The notes under the pieces were generated by a model that saw nothing but the letters and a program-made list of their open reading frames with translations, ran no database searches and was not told the DNA's origin. Below are positions 23,001 through 36,427 of a stretch of 64,000 bases of DNA, one piece after another. Position 1 is the stretch's first letter; every line of letters starts with the position of its first letter. A program made the position numbers and the translations under genes. The stretch is from Mycteria americana. Its lineage: Eukaryota > Chordata > Aves > Ciconiiformes > Ciconiidae. Location of the stretch: assembly GCF_035582795.1 (NCBI RefSeq), contig NC_134369.1, positions 61,008,001-61,072,000 on the forward strand, given 5' to 3'.

Positions 23001-26000
23001 AAAAAAAGAAAAATTCCTATGTTCAGGTACTGAATGCTGGCACAAAGAAAGATGAATCAATAATAGCCAAAAGTGACAGTAAATTCGGGGCAGCAGAGTC
23101 TGATGAGAGACCTACTAATAACATGAATCAGTGCTGTAAACGGTGTCCACAGCTGAAAAGTGCCAGCGCAGCAGGGATGCCAGAGAATTTGCTGAGTGGT
23201 CTCACAGAACGGTAAGTGGCAGGCAGTCTCATTTTGTTCTAATATCACTGCACTATCGGTGATTTGCCAACCTGCTACTTTGCACAACATTTTGTCAGGA
23301 GTATAAAATTTGTGGCAGACTGTCTAATCCATGGTACTACACTGAGAAAAAGAGGACAGCTTAAAATAACTTAAATTTAATGCAGAGTTTCCATGTCTTA
23401 ATTAAAGAAAGGATGGGAGACCACTTGGAGCAGACATTTGATGATGACTTCCCTTTCGGAATTAATTTTCCCTGACTGCCGTCTTGCCCCTTCTAAATCC
23501 ATTTCACAGACACTCCCGTTTCTATCCTTCTCCTTTCTTATTCAGGGCACTATATGCTATCTTGCCCATACACTCTACTGAAATCTAAGTTACATTGACA
23601 CTATTGCATACACCAACTATATTTGTACTCTCAAAAAAAAGTATCAGATTTGACAGGTTCTAGATGCTATGACTTCATGCTGATTGACATTAATTATATT
23701 TCCTGCTTTTAGTTACTTATTAATCACATAAGCTTCTTATTCAGTTTTCTCCTTCTATGGGCTTGTGTAGGCCTTCAGATCTGATGGGTAAAAAACTCAG
23801 AATAAGGCAATGTGGGATGATGTGGTTCCAACTTAGTAAATAGGCAGAAATACCAAATTCCTGGAGCTAAAGAAGTAATCTTGCCAAATAGCCAGTGAAA
23901 CTCCTTTGTTCCCATCCCTCATAGTAAATATACCAAACAATCAAAATTCATCCTCAACTCTTCATTGACACTACCTGGAGTGCATTAACATACATCAGAA
24001 TGAAGGTTGGCTTTAAACTTTCAAATAGATTCTAGTTGTAATGCAGCAAGCTTGCCCACTACAAAAAAAGGATGTGGACTGAGTCCTGTTGCATGTTATA
24101 CTCTGCTTAAATCCCTTGAAATTCAAGCCCTTTACTGCAGAAGTGAAATGTAAGACCCATTTTGATACTGGTGCTGAAGACCGTGTGCTGCTTAAGCCTC
24201 GTTAAACATGATGTGAAGTGACTACATTGTCATAAGTGAGCCCTGTACGTGACAGCGGGAAATGTAAATCACTTCCTTTATCTATAGCACTCAAAAAGTG
24301 TCAGGAAGTGGGTTTTGTATTTGAACTGAATGTGGCCATAAATGTAGCCATCTGTGCTGCTTGCTTTGCTGTCTGCCATTAAAAGATGACAATAGATGAG
24401 CCCTGACCATATGATATTTCTGCTGCATTAACTTCCTGATAGATTCCACATATGTTTCAGGCCAGCAGGGTGAATACTGTGGATCCTTGTCCTCTCTTCC
24501 CTTCCCAAAACAGTGTGGAAGCACCTTCTGGTTGGACTGTGGACCTCAAGCCTGTGTGGTGTTGGAGTCGGACATCACCATCCTACTGAGATAGCTGACT
24601 TCCCTCCATGGGACAGCAGGTTTTCATGCAAAGGCAGCTCTCCACAATGATCCTGCTCAGTGATGGAGTAGCCTTGGGGCTCTCTCCCACTTCAAATGCT
24701 TCAGGAAGGAATTTCACCCTCCCTGAATTTGCAGAAGTATCTTCTGAGGAACTGGTACTTTATGTAATTTTCTATAAAAGTGCCAGGGGAAAAACATTTA
24801 TGACAGTAGAAATGAAACTGCTGGAAAGGAAGAGGGAGCTTAAAGTTGTCAGCCTTCTGTGGGTTTTGTTTTGGGGTTTTTTTGGCACTGCTAAGCTTAC
24901 TCTGTCAAACGGCCACCTTGTAATAAACAGCTTCTTTACCAAATTACCATAAGAATTAAAGGAAAACCTTTAAATTCCCATATGAAACTAAAAAGCATTC
25001 TACCAGATCTGATTTATTCTAACATAACCTCCATTGGCTTCCTTGTATGTACAGTTTGCATCAAGTTGAGATAGCTGAAGAAAATGTAAGAGTATAAGTT
25101 ACTCAGGTCTCACTCCATATCAGATTGAGTACAAGCATCAGTTCTTTGGTTTTGGACACACTCCAGCAGCTTCTAACACTGATGGAAAGAATGCTGTGGG
25201 CTTTGATATGTCTATAAACCCAGCCCAGTCCCTGAAAGAAATATAGGGAGAGAGAACCAATTCTTATAACTACATAAGAATGAATGCAAACCCCATCTTT
25301 AAACATTTCCATGATCATACTTACGTGACAAGTGCAAACCCAATTTATACAGTTTACAAGGAAAAAACATTTTTATTTTCATTTTGCAAACTCAACCTGG
25401 GATTAGAGACCCAGGTGGATTTTTTCCAGCTCATGCATCAGCTTGGAAAAAAAAAATTACAAACATACAGCAGCTACAGCTTGGCTAACAAGTGTGTAAG
25501 TGATGCGTAAGGCAGAATTTGAACCTAGCTCTCATTCTCAAAAGTTTAATTGGCTCCCTGGGGCAAACTGTCAAGAAAGGAAACAGATATGACTCTGGAT
25601 TTGAGATGGCCTAAAAGCAGTTTCAGATCATAGGAAATGTAACCCTCAGCTCTCTGAGTTACTTTATTTGTGCATCTTGAAAGCAGGATTTTACACAATT
25701 TATGAGTGCACAACAAATATTTATTGTTTAACAGACATAATAAATTGCTGGGACTAACATGCTACTAGGTCAAACATTTGCAGGCTCACCCCCACCTCGT
25801 CACTACAGGCACTACAGAAAAGTCTTCGATGGACACATAAACTTGAAGGAGACATTGGGGGAGAACTTTGTTACTTGGAACAGGCTGATCCCTATTTTTG
25901 CCAAGCTGCTATTTTCAAACTCAGGGTTTTTTTGCTTTCTTTTCTTTTCTCCTCAGGTTCTTATACCTTTTGATGTCAGCATTCCTCCCTCGAGACTTTG

Positions 26001-27688
26001 AGTTACTGACTATTCCCAAATCAGCCCTCTGATTCTAGGTTTTTTAATCTTACATGGTCTTCCTTTATGGGCTCTTTCATTTACAGATTGACAATGTTTT
26101 TGACAGTACAACTGAGCCCATGTCATGTAACTGAATGTCACAAAACTGGATCCTTGCTCACAAAGGCATAGTTTTTCAAGGAGAGGCTAAAGAACTTTAG
26201 ACACCTCAATTAGTCCCCGTTTCCTCTGTCCTTGTGCCATCATCTTCTATAGCGTTGCTGGACTGCCACAGTTATGAAGACCAGGATATGTGGAAGGAAG
26301 GGAATACTGATTAAAAGTTGAAAGTTATCCCAGAAAAAGATCCACAAGGATCTATGTACATTCACAAGTGGTGCTGTCTGATAACGCAGATCTTTAGAAA
26401 GAAACAGTTGCTGTCAGGGACCAGATTTCCACATCTGTACACATTTGACTGGTTTACTTCAAGCTAATCCTATTTCACTTCAGCAACCCAAACTCCTGCC
26501 AATGCCTGAGGTGTACTACACGGGCAGCTGGAGCACATCTTCTGATTTGGTTTCATTCAGAAGGAACTCTGCTCGCATACTCCAAGACCCAGAGTGATTC
26601 ACTTCAGACAACCACTGCTGATCCAAATGTTCATGCCTATGTAGATGCACAGAATACTCAAAACCAAAAACAAAACAAGAAAAAGGTTATTCTCATTGAT
26701 CTCTCTGCATAGAAGCAAATCATGGCCATCCTTAAAATATGAGATTGGAAGGCGTGCTTTCAGTGTGGAGCTTTCCCCCACCCAAACACACGCAGTCCAA
26801 ATCTGTGACCCAACAAAAGTCCAAACCTATCCAACTGGATGCCTTTGTAAAGTCCACAGTGTAAAATATTGCTGTAGGTTTTGTGTTCTGCAGTACCAAC
26901 AGATGTGGAAATCACCAACACTCTAGTTCCCCCCTCCATCCTCCGGTACCCTGAATCTTCAGTACATGTCTCTTCTTTCTACTACAAAATTCAGCTTACA
27001 AAGTTAATCATCCTCTCGACCCTCACAATCCTGCCAACTACAAATAACAATTCACTGCAACTACATAATTGTCCTATTATGTTTACTCCACTAGTGGATT
27101 ACTGCAAACTGAAAATGTATGGAATTTTGGCTTTTTGCCAAGGACTGGTTCAGTGAATAGAACAAACAAAGAATTTAGACTTAATGCATGGTCATAAGGA
27201 CAGTACAGAGAGCACTCAGGTACTTAAACTTCTCACTGTCTTAAAGCAAATGCTCATAAGCCCTGGTCCTTAGTGAGAACCCCTTGTGGTAGGCATCATT
27301 GCATTGTCAGTTAATTATTCTCACTGCTTTTAAAACTACAGTGTTTCCTTCATATTTGTTTTCTTCAGTCACCTGGCATCATACAGCTGATTAAATTGAT
27401 CTGGATTTAATGCCTTGCCTAAACCTTCTTTCATTAAAGGAAATGGTAAATCTTTGGCTACAAAGAGGAACGTGGGCTCATTAAAAGATTAAAATTTATT
27501 AAAACAACTTCCCTCGATACCTAGTTGTGGCTACACCTCATGAGTATTTGGAGCAATCTTATCTCCCAAGGCATAAACTAGGCTAAGCCAGTTCTGTGCA
27601 GCACAGCACATTGCTCTAGAGTATGAAGTGGAGCTGCTAACTCCAGCACATACACTGGCTCTTTCACCTGAACTCCAGCCTCAGACTT
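23001..27688. other. Non-coding sequence
   Basis: No gene was found. The 114-codon frame at 24608-24952 has no recognisable domain. Weak fossil words occur near 25510 (GAATTTGAACCTAGCTCTCA, MIR-like) and 26335 (AAAGATCCACAAGGATCT), both too short to call. Confidence 0.5.
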
Positions 27689-27724
27689 AATTAATAATAA
27701 TACTGGTAATAATAATACTAATAA
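27689..27724. repeat. Imperfect (TAA)n microsatellite
   Basis: TAA units interrupted by CTGG and CTA, about 36 bases. Confidence 0.85.
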
Positions 27725-29780
27725 CAGAAACAGGAAAGGGGAAGGAGAACAAAAGACAGGAAGAGAGAAGGACTTAAATCCTTCATGTGAAACAGCTCTC
27801 TAAGAGCCAGAAAGATATGAAAACTTGCCTTGCAGGAGCAGGGATACATACAGCATCAGTGTGTACTGCCATACTGCCATAAAAATAACAACAAACACAT
27901 CCAGATAGAATCAAGGAAAATGAATGCTGATACTGTGGTTCAAAGTATTTTCTCTAGCAGGTGGATTCAAAGAGCCTTAACAACACTTATGATGCTGTGA
28001 CAACAACTGGAGTGAATTGTTTCTCTGTGCTTCTGCAGGGTAAAATTTGGCTTTTTGCTCCAGTCCAGGAAAAGAATTTTTCAGAAAATATGAAAATAGT
28101 TGGGGACTGAACACAATCTGATTCTTTTCTTCACCTTTTTGATTTTTAATCTGAGATGGGAGGAGGGAGGAGCACTGTAGTCTAAACCCAACTGAGGTTT
28201 AGGGGCTGGGGTAGGATTCACTGCTGAGAAAGGTTGCTGAATCTGCTTTGTTGTTCTTATTCTTGTTTATCTTCCAGCTTCTGCTTCTATAAAGAAAAGA
28301 TTCAATACACTGAGATAGGCATGATTTCTTGAGTATGGTTTCAGTTCAGAACACTGGATTTATGGCAAAGCTGGAGAGGACTTTATTCAATTGTTTTCAC
28401 AATGAGGCTAAATTGTTTCTGAAAGTGGGAATCAGTTTCATTATGCCTGGCCGAGAGATTATGCCAAACTATCATTGAAATTGAGATGACTGATGAACCA
28501 GGAGCTGATGCAGAGGGACAATGCTGTGTTTTAATCAGAGAAGCCAAATGAAAGCTTACTGCCCTCATGAGCACAGTGCTACCGCAGGGCAGGCTGGCTG
28601 TCAGTAGCTTTCCCTTCCAGCCAAGGGCTGGCTCACAGGCTTGCCCATGCTTTGTTCCCTTCCCTGCTGGATGGCAGACGGCAGGCTCTATAAGAGTTGG
28701 AGTGGAAGCCTGCTTCTGCTTGGCAGTTCTGCTCAGAGCCAACTGGCATTACAAAAGAGCTGAATATCAATGGTTTGTTACAGCTGAATGACCCTTTTCA
28801 GGACCAGGCACCAAATGTTTGTGTTTTTCCAAACACAGACCCTCTCCCTAGCCTTTTTTGCTAGCTGGCATCTGTGTTAGCACCCAGAAGCTTTCCAGCT
28901 TTGCTGACTGGCTGGAGTTAAGCTACTTCTTCTTGGGTTGCTGATCTCTTCAGCCAGTCCTCATGGGGAAGAACTTGTGTGTATGCTGCTCTAGCTGGTA
29001 TTTATGGAGGTCCAAGGGAGGAAAGGAAGAGTGAGTAGCATCCTTTTAATGCTTGTTAGTCAAGTAGGGTTTCTTTAGTGCTTTATATTCTGAAGATCCA
29101 GCCAACAGCCCAGAAAGGAAAAATCCTTTTTGCTATATTCTACAGAGCAGACCTGGTATAGTAGGGGAAACTGGGATCACCATCACTCGAACATTATTTG
29201 CATTGCAGCCTCTCTTGAGGGTTTCTTGTCTTGAACTGACAGAAATAAACAAACAGATATGGGTTTTTAATAAGCTGTTTTCTTAGTCAAGTTAACACAT
29301 TGAGAAATCATATTGAGAACCTTTGAAGCTGTAAACTGCCTAACAGTGGGAGCCTTATGTGCAAAGATTGTGGTGTTGATAAAAGTTAGCCAACTTAAGA
29401 TCAGACTTGCGCTCCCCTTTGCAAAGTAAACGTTATGATGTTTCCAACTGTACCTAAATTCCCCTCAAGGTAGATACAACCAGATGAGAAGAATGGTACC
29501 ACACTCCCATTTTTGAGAACAGCAATATGTCTTGCAATGGCTGAAATGTGTTACATTCTTAGTCTGCATTAGCAAAATGCAATAATAATAATTGGTCTAA
29601 TTCTGAATAATAATTGGTAGCATCGTGAATATGGTAGAGAATCAATATAGGAAATTTCCTGTCTTTGGACTGATTCTGATCACACCATGTTTGTGTTTGC
29701 ATTATTCCTTTCTTCAGGACAGAGGTTTAAGAGTAAGTATGGATGATATCTGTAAGAGATCTAGAAGATCTCTTCTGAAT
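27725..29780. other. Non-coding, with a GC-richer patch at 28550-28760
   Basis: No gene was found. The patch 28550-28760 is open on both strands (28383-28742 minus, 28567-28791 plus). Neither translation is recognisable. Purine-rich DNA lies at about 27725-27780. Confidence 0.5.
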
Positions 29781-29845
29781 GGAGTCCCATTGACTTCAAC
29801 AGGTTAATGCATCTCTGGGACCTTACTCCGTGACCGCTGAAATTA
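29781..29845. repeat. Possible fossil repeat with CCATTGACTTCA
   Basis: GGAGTCCCATTGACTTCAAC (29781-29800) carries the same 12-mer as 20041-20052. This word is common in old amniote interspersed repeats. The flanks are too diverged to name the family. Confidence 0.4.
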
Positions 29846-30784
29846 ACAGTAATTTGACATAGTATCTCTTCTGCTGTGTTTCTTACACTTACCCATGATT
29901 TTCCTCGTATAACCTCATAAACCTTTCAAAGCTCTGGTACAAAATCAAATTCTCTGCTTGCTGCAATTTGGACTTAAAGTCAATTACGCCTGTTCCCATC
30001 TTGTCTGGATAGTATAGTCCTGTATGGACAATAAAACAAGAAAAAGTATGGTAATTATAAAGCCTACAGGGCAGTATTTATTGCAGATGACACAGGCAGT
30101 GGCTTCAAAGTTAGCCTGATTTTTCTTTAAGTGGATTGTCTTTTTATTTGACGACATCAGAAACACAGTAGGCTAGATTTTCTGTCAGGGTAATGGGGTG
30201 AAACTGCACCCATTTATAGCAGCAGAGAATTTTGCCCAGCATTTTTAAAGCTCCCACAGCAGCATATAATTTATGTTTTTTTCTGTAACAATGTTCACTG
30301 TTACACAGTATGTCTGAAACCAAACAAACCTTTGTGAGACAGATGGTTCTTATTATTGGAACCAAAATGATTTCCTAAAAAAAATCACATCTGTAATTTT
30401 CCCAGAAAGGGGCAGTGGTGTTATTTTTGGGTTTTTTGGCTAAGGAAGAAAAACTGGGCACATGAGGAAAGTTTGATCCAAGTTCTCAAGCTATTCTCTC
30501 CATTGTACAGCTTTAAGCTGGGACATGTATAAACTCTGTCCTCGTATAACCTAAATATTGGCCTATATAAAGATCAAGCTTAGAGTTTCAAATTCTTTAA
30601 AAAGTCATATGTTCTTTTAACTGCTTTTCCTTGCCTTGCTATGGAGAAAGTAGGTACTGATCAACATCCTACAGAGCATAGGAAATCGTGGGTCTACTGT
30701 GTGTGCCTCAGGGGCTGCTGGTTTTCATGTCTATCTTCCAAACTACTAATGTGTTGAGACATTTCAAGGCTTGTTTCTGTTGCT

Positions 30785-30836
30785 GCTAGCATCTCATAAT
30801 TGTACAGCTAACCTCAAAATTAAAAATCAGTCTCTA
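30785..30836 (+). repeat. 52-bp direct repeat, copy 1
   Basis: It shares 47 of 52 bases, without gaps, with 32229-32280. The core is ATCTCATAAT-GTACAGCTAA and CTCAAAATTAAAAA. Weaker similarity may continue a few tens of bases on each side. I do not recognise the family. Confidence 0.85.
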
Positions 30837-32228
30837 GAAGATATCACACCAGTGAAACAGTTTGGACAGAGCAGGGGGTAAGCACAGATCATAGATCAGC
30901 ACAGAATGCCACTTAGCAGGAAAATCCACTGTTGCAGTAAGTTTTTGTTTCAATTCAGAACTTAAGTAAAAAAACTTCAGAAAAAAATCCCAGAAGTCCA
31001 ACTACAGCAATTTTAAATTTAAAAAAAAAAAAATCACATTTAATTTCCAGCATGATGTTCTCGAAAATGACAGATATCATTGAGTAATTTCAGACATTAG
31101 CAAAATTCCTCTTCCAACAGGAAAAGTATTGTGGCACCCTGAGTCCATCCCTCTGAGGTGCGCAGTGGTACCGATGGGAGGAGGAGGAGTAGATGCTTCC
31201 ACGTATCAGCTACTGCCCGTGGTATTGTCATAGTAAGGGAAAACTCAAGGTTTGCATTCTTTGGAGAGGTGGAGGACCTAGAGGCCATGTCTACCCTTTT
31301 TTTTAGGGGAGTGTTCTATGCTTTGGAGGGATTCAACTGCCCACCTTTACTATATGCAGAGCCTGGATGATTAATTCCAGCTCTCAGAATAACCTTGTTA
31401 ATTCTGTGAAGGGAACATGTTTCCTATCTTGTGGCATCTCAACAGCTTGACTCCCCAAAGGTAAGCATGATTTGCCCTCTCATGCCTAGCTCATTTGGAA
31501 CTATGGGTTCCACAGAAAGAGAAGGAGCTGAAGAAATATCAAGAGAGCTAAAGATCTTTTGGCAGTCAGCTTCTTAAAAAGAGTAAGAAAGGGACTTTTC
31601 TCCAGGATGTGCAGCTCATAGGCAATGAATGACACTGGAAGGTGTACTTTTCCTTCAGATAAGTTGAATGATAGACACTCCATTCCTCCATACTATGTGG
31701 TCTTCATTTGAGAGCTAATTATAGTTATCACAGGATCCCATAACAATCAAGACAATGAGTTCATGCAGTTGGCTGAGCTCTTGGGGCTTGGTGGTAGGCG
31801 ACCTATGGGGATAACAGTGTCTAATTGCATATTGGCCACAAAACTCAGAAAAATATGGAGTCATAAACTAGTTGATGGAAAATCCACCATCCACCTATGT
31901 GAGCTGGAGTGATACCATACCTGGGGTATTTGGCTAGTAGATTTTTGTACATGCAGATCTATTGAAATCAATTCTCACCTCCCACTCTGACAAAAAGAGT
32001 GGATTTACTTCAGGATGGCAATGTGGAATAGGATTTTTTTTTGTGCACACGTTGTATTTTTATCTGTTCTTCCTTTGCTGGGTGTTAGTGAAAATAATTT
32101 ATCACTGGCAGAGAAAAAAGTCTTTTCCTGTATGGCAAAACAGCACAAGTTAGAAAGCAGACTTTTATTCACTTTTAGATGAAACTGATTGCTTTCTTAT
32201 TTTTGCATATAAAATTGTCTCCTTTGCT

Positions 32229-32280
32229 TCTAGTATCTCATAATGGTACAGCTAATCTCAAAATTAAAAAGCAGTCTCTA
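32229..32280 (+). repeat. 52-bp direct repeat, copy 2
   Basis: Partner of 30785-30836, in the same orientation and 1444 bases away. The five differences are three transversions and two transitions. Confidence 0.85.
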
Positions 32281-33289
32281 TCCAGAAGCCACAGTGCATA
32301 CGCCTGGGAGAAGCATAGGTAATAAGGGTCTCTTTGCAAAATATTTATTGCTTTAGGCAGGTTTATAACTTTCAATGCCTCATATTTCTGTGCTCAGGAA
32401 GAGCTCTGTGACATATGTATTATCTTTAGAAATTGTTGGTCACCTGCATTACTGTTCATTTGAGAGACAACAGAGTTGTTGTTTCTGGACTGTTTGTTCC
32501 CATATAGAAAATTAAGTTCATTCCAAAACATATTGAGTAAAGACCAATACATTGCAAAAGACAGGTTTCTCTATTGTAAACATAATTTCTGCATTCAAAG
32601 TTTGTCTGAGCATTTTGCAAACAAAAGTCAACTAGGACAGCAAGTCAAATGCACTGTTAATCATCTGATTGTACATGCAAATCAGACAGGTAGGGACATG
32701 ATGATTCAGATTGGCACCTTGAGGACTCAGTTGTTGTTGGTAAAAACCATAGCTGGAAGAAAGTGAGCTAGTGTATAAAATTTATGAAAATATACTAGTT
32801 AATAATTTACTGTCCATAAATAGACCTTCTCCAGGAGCAAAATGATCTGTACTCTGAGATACAAGAATCCATTTTTAAACGCTATTCTTTTATTGAATTT
32901 TGCAGTCAGGACAATAACAAAAACACAGTTGCAACTAGGCAACTGGGTGTGGATCTTTTTCTTTAAACACCTCTGTAGAATGATAATAGATTCTAGCTGC
33001 AGGGCATGCTTTCTGTGTCTCCAGAGTCTCGTCTGAAAAAGATCAGCTAGAGCTGTCCAGTCAAGTTTTAGGTCATCATTGTACTTGACACATACATGAG
33101 GATGATTAGCCCTGCCCCACAGAGATCATCATCTAATATAAGGAAAAAAGTGGAAATGAAAATTATAATCTCTTACTTCTGTAGGATACTTCACCCAGCA
33201 GAAATCAACACTTTTTTTTTACTATAACTCATACACTTCTCTAGTCCCATTTAAGCCATTCAAATTATCCTTTGAAAATGGGTCAATCA

Positions 33290-33312
33290 CATTCCTAAGT
33301 GATTTAGGAATG
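33290..33312. repeat. Perfect 9-bp-stem hairpin
   Basis: CATTCCTAA, loop GTGAT, TTAGGAATG. No T-run or gene context suggests a terminator, and the role is unknown. Confidence 0.85.
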
Positions 33313-36300
33313 CCAGCTCAACTGGAGAGTCACTTCATAAAGATATTTCTCATTTCTTTAAGATAATAAATAAATCTTGAATATGAAAGCTAATGTTCAT
33401 AGAGCCAGAACATTTAGTAGGACAGATATTCCTAGATGGTGGGACTTAACAGCCAAGTAAGTATTTTTATACAGGAACCTACAAGAAAATTCTTCAGGTG
33501 AGCTGCCTTTGCTGTTGAAGTGTCCAGATGTTTCCTTTATTTTCATATTTGTAGAAGCAATGGCTGATGGGAGAAAAGAAATTTTTTCAAAAAATAACAT
33601 TGAAGTAATTCAATGAATTTTCAAATTCAAACATTGTAGTAATGCTGGGGGAGTTAGTCTGACTAATATTAGCTCAGAAAAGGTCACCCTGATAACATAG
33701 TTATATTTAGTTTTACCTTGGTAATCCAGTTTTATGGTTTGATTTTCATCTGGGGGAATCTTTTATCATTCTGTCATTTTAAAAAACCTGTTACTTCTAA
33801 TCAACAAGATGACTCCTGAAGGCATCTTCTACTTCAAATGCAACTGAAGCTGCAGGACTTTCAGAATTTAATTACCCAGATGTTTGGCCAGGGCAAAAAG
33901 ACTTATTTCACTGCTCTTCTGAGAACTGATCCAGTTTCATGACATGCTCAGGGCTTTACTTTCATGTGTGGTCTACTTGACCTACCCCTGTGATAAAGCA
34001 TGCAAGAAAGGAGGTACCTTGTGTTTCTCCTTCCTCTCAGTGAACTCAGCAAGTGGCAGGAGCCCAGGTTGTGTTTAGCTCATAACTTATTCTGGTTTGA
34101 TTCTCTGTTTTCTTCCTTCCTTCCACAAAGCCACCTATGTCCTAACAGAGGATCCCAGCTTCAGAAAGTAGATCCATGTCTTGAAATCCCCAAAGACTAA
34201 CAGTATTTTAATTTGGGCATTTGAGTCAGGCTGATTTCTGTTATGTACCTTATGGATGGCAGAACGCTTTAATATATGCTGTTGCTTTTGAACAAACAGC
34301 ACGGTGAAGAATATAAATAGCTGATCACTGTTCACAGAATATATAATAATCACTGTATCGTTACTGAATTGTTTACTTCAACCAAACACTAATGCTGGAT
34401 TATAAGCCAAATTAACTGTACTTAACAGTACATACTATTCACACAATGTCTTAAACATGCAAGCTTAAAAATTGTTCTTGTTTGACTTAGTGTCAAACAA
34501 GTGGACACCCTTGTACATGCCATAAAGCCCACTGCATCTCATTTGTGAAGGCTGAACTGTTTCTAGTTACTACAAGCATTGTCTGAGTCTTTCTTCCCAT
34601 TTCATAGATGTAAAACAGAAGAGCTTGTAAGTGAAGACTCAATCAAGCATCTTGATGGAGAGAATGCAGAAAAAGTATCCGTAAACTCAAAGCTCATCTC
34701 TAAGCACCATCCTGACCAACAGACTTTTAAGTGCAGCAGACCTCTGTCCCTGCTCCACCAGGGTTTGGAGCTATATTTGGTCCTTTAGAATCTGCTCCTG
34801 AATCACTTTGGTTCCTCTCTTTGTAACCAAAGCAGCTTTGAAGTAATAAAACACCAAAAAGAAAGATCTCTGACTAAAAGATATTATTCTGGCCTTGAAA
34901 ATGCTGATTTCTTGTCTTGCCATGACAAGTATTGTGAGGTTACATCTAGCCAAAATGTGGTAAAGAACAGGTTAAATTCTCCTCCTGAACAGCTAAGCAG
35001 TAAGAGAGCTTTAAAAGACAATCTTTTACAGATAAGAGGAATTAGAAATTTTGTTTGAGATGACAGGACAGTAGCCCTTGTGTCAGAAAGGACACAGCCA
35101 CTGATAGTCTAAGGTTGAAGATGTAATTAGGTTATACTTATGAGTATGATTAATGTGATTACAATACATGTAATCTTAACATGTACTTGACTGGAAGACT
35201 GAAATATATTTGGTGCATGTCAGGTTCCTTTCTGTTAATGCTTAGCTTCTATTTCTGTTGCTTAAACAAAAGAATAGAAACGTCTCCAAACTTTTATGTT
35301 AAAGATTGTTAAATTTCACCTGAAATAAATTCTCATTAAATCCATCTCTAAAATCTACACACATTTAAAACTTCTGGAAATAATAAGTTAAAGTTGAAAA
35401 AGTTATATAAGCCTCCAAATACTTTTTTAATTCTAGGTTCCTAACGATTTTAACTTGGCCATTAAATTTATATGATGAATTTATACTCCAGCCTCAGCTC
35501 CAGATACACATTGGTAAACACTCCCTTGACTTTAATAAGTTTGGATAAAACACTTCTATGCCTTCTTATGATTTTCTTAATATGAGTAATAAGTGATGCA
35601 TGTTATTTGTTCAGCAGTATTAAAATGGATGATTCAGTGAAACATGAACAATTCCTACTTTTAATTTAATGGTCATATTTTATTATAATCTGTTGGTTTT
35701 AATGTTATTCATTGCATACCTTACTCTTTAATCACATTTGCTCAATGAGGTGCCCTGTTTTCCACAATAGGGACACTTTGCTTTTTGGATGTGCTTACAA
35801 ATTCCTATGAACATTGTTAAAATTAACCTCAATCTAAGTGACTGTTTTGAACATGGCTTGACCATGTGGCTACTATGTTTACACACATACTTTCTATTTA
35901 TAGTTTAATTATAAGTGTGTAAGTAGTGGGTGTAACAAACTAAGTTGTTTCCATATGACCAGCATTCCCAACACTTTTTGTGCTCTCCTAGGGACAGCAG
36001 CCCAAGTCTGAGGAAGGACTCGTTGGGGTAGTCTGTGAATAAACAGAGAACACAAAACAGCTCCTCTTTCAAAGACAAAGAAAGTATTCATCGATATATC
36101 TCAGCACACCAACAGTCTAACCTTTTCATCTTTGTAATTATCGTGGGCGTTACAGAGCAGAATTGTTTCCTTAATGAACACTCCCTTACTGACAAATGTG
36201 CCTGTCTCATTCCTTTTGCCTTTAACTCTGCCTTTTCTCCTGTATGTAGAGCAGTCCCACGCTCCCACTGCTTTGTGCGAAGACATGCATTCTCTCCAGA

Positions 36301-36393
36301 GAAGGCTCAAGCACCAGCTAAACCTTTACTAAATCGTATACAAGATTTTAACCTGGACTGGTAGCCATTTAGCATTTATCTAGGTCTGCTATT

Positions 36394-36427
36394 AGCCTGC
36401 TGAGGTATCCAGCCTGTTGGGGTATGA
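36394..36427. repeat. 17-bp tandem dimer
   Basis: AGCCTGCTGAGGTATCC is followed at once by AGCCTGTTGGGGTATGA. It looks like a small local duplication. Confidence 0.75.

Noticed and set aside
24608..24952. 114-codon plus frame
   Set aside because: No recognisable domain. The C-terminal half is low-complexity F/L/W from T/G-rich DNA.
25505..25545. MIR-like word GAATTTGAACCTAGCTCTCA
   Set aside because: Only one short block; neighbouring MIR blocks are absent.
28383..28791. 119-codon minus frame and 74-codon plus frame
   Set aside because: They overlap on opposite strands and lack motifs.
33100..33165. SINE-like word CCCTGCCCCACAGAGATCAT
   Set aside because: One block resembling 'cctgccccaaagagctta' with no ordered partners.
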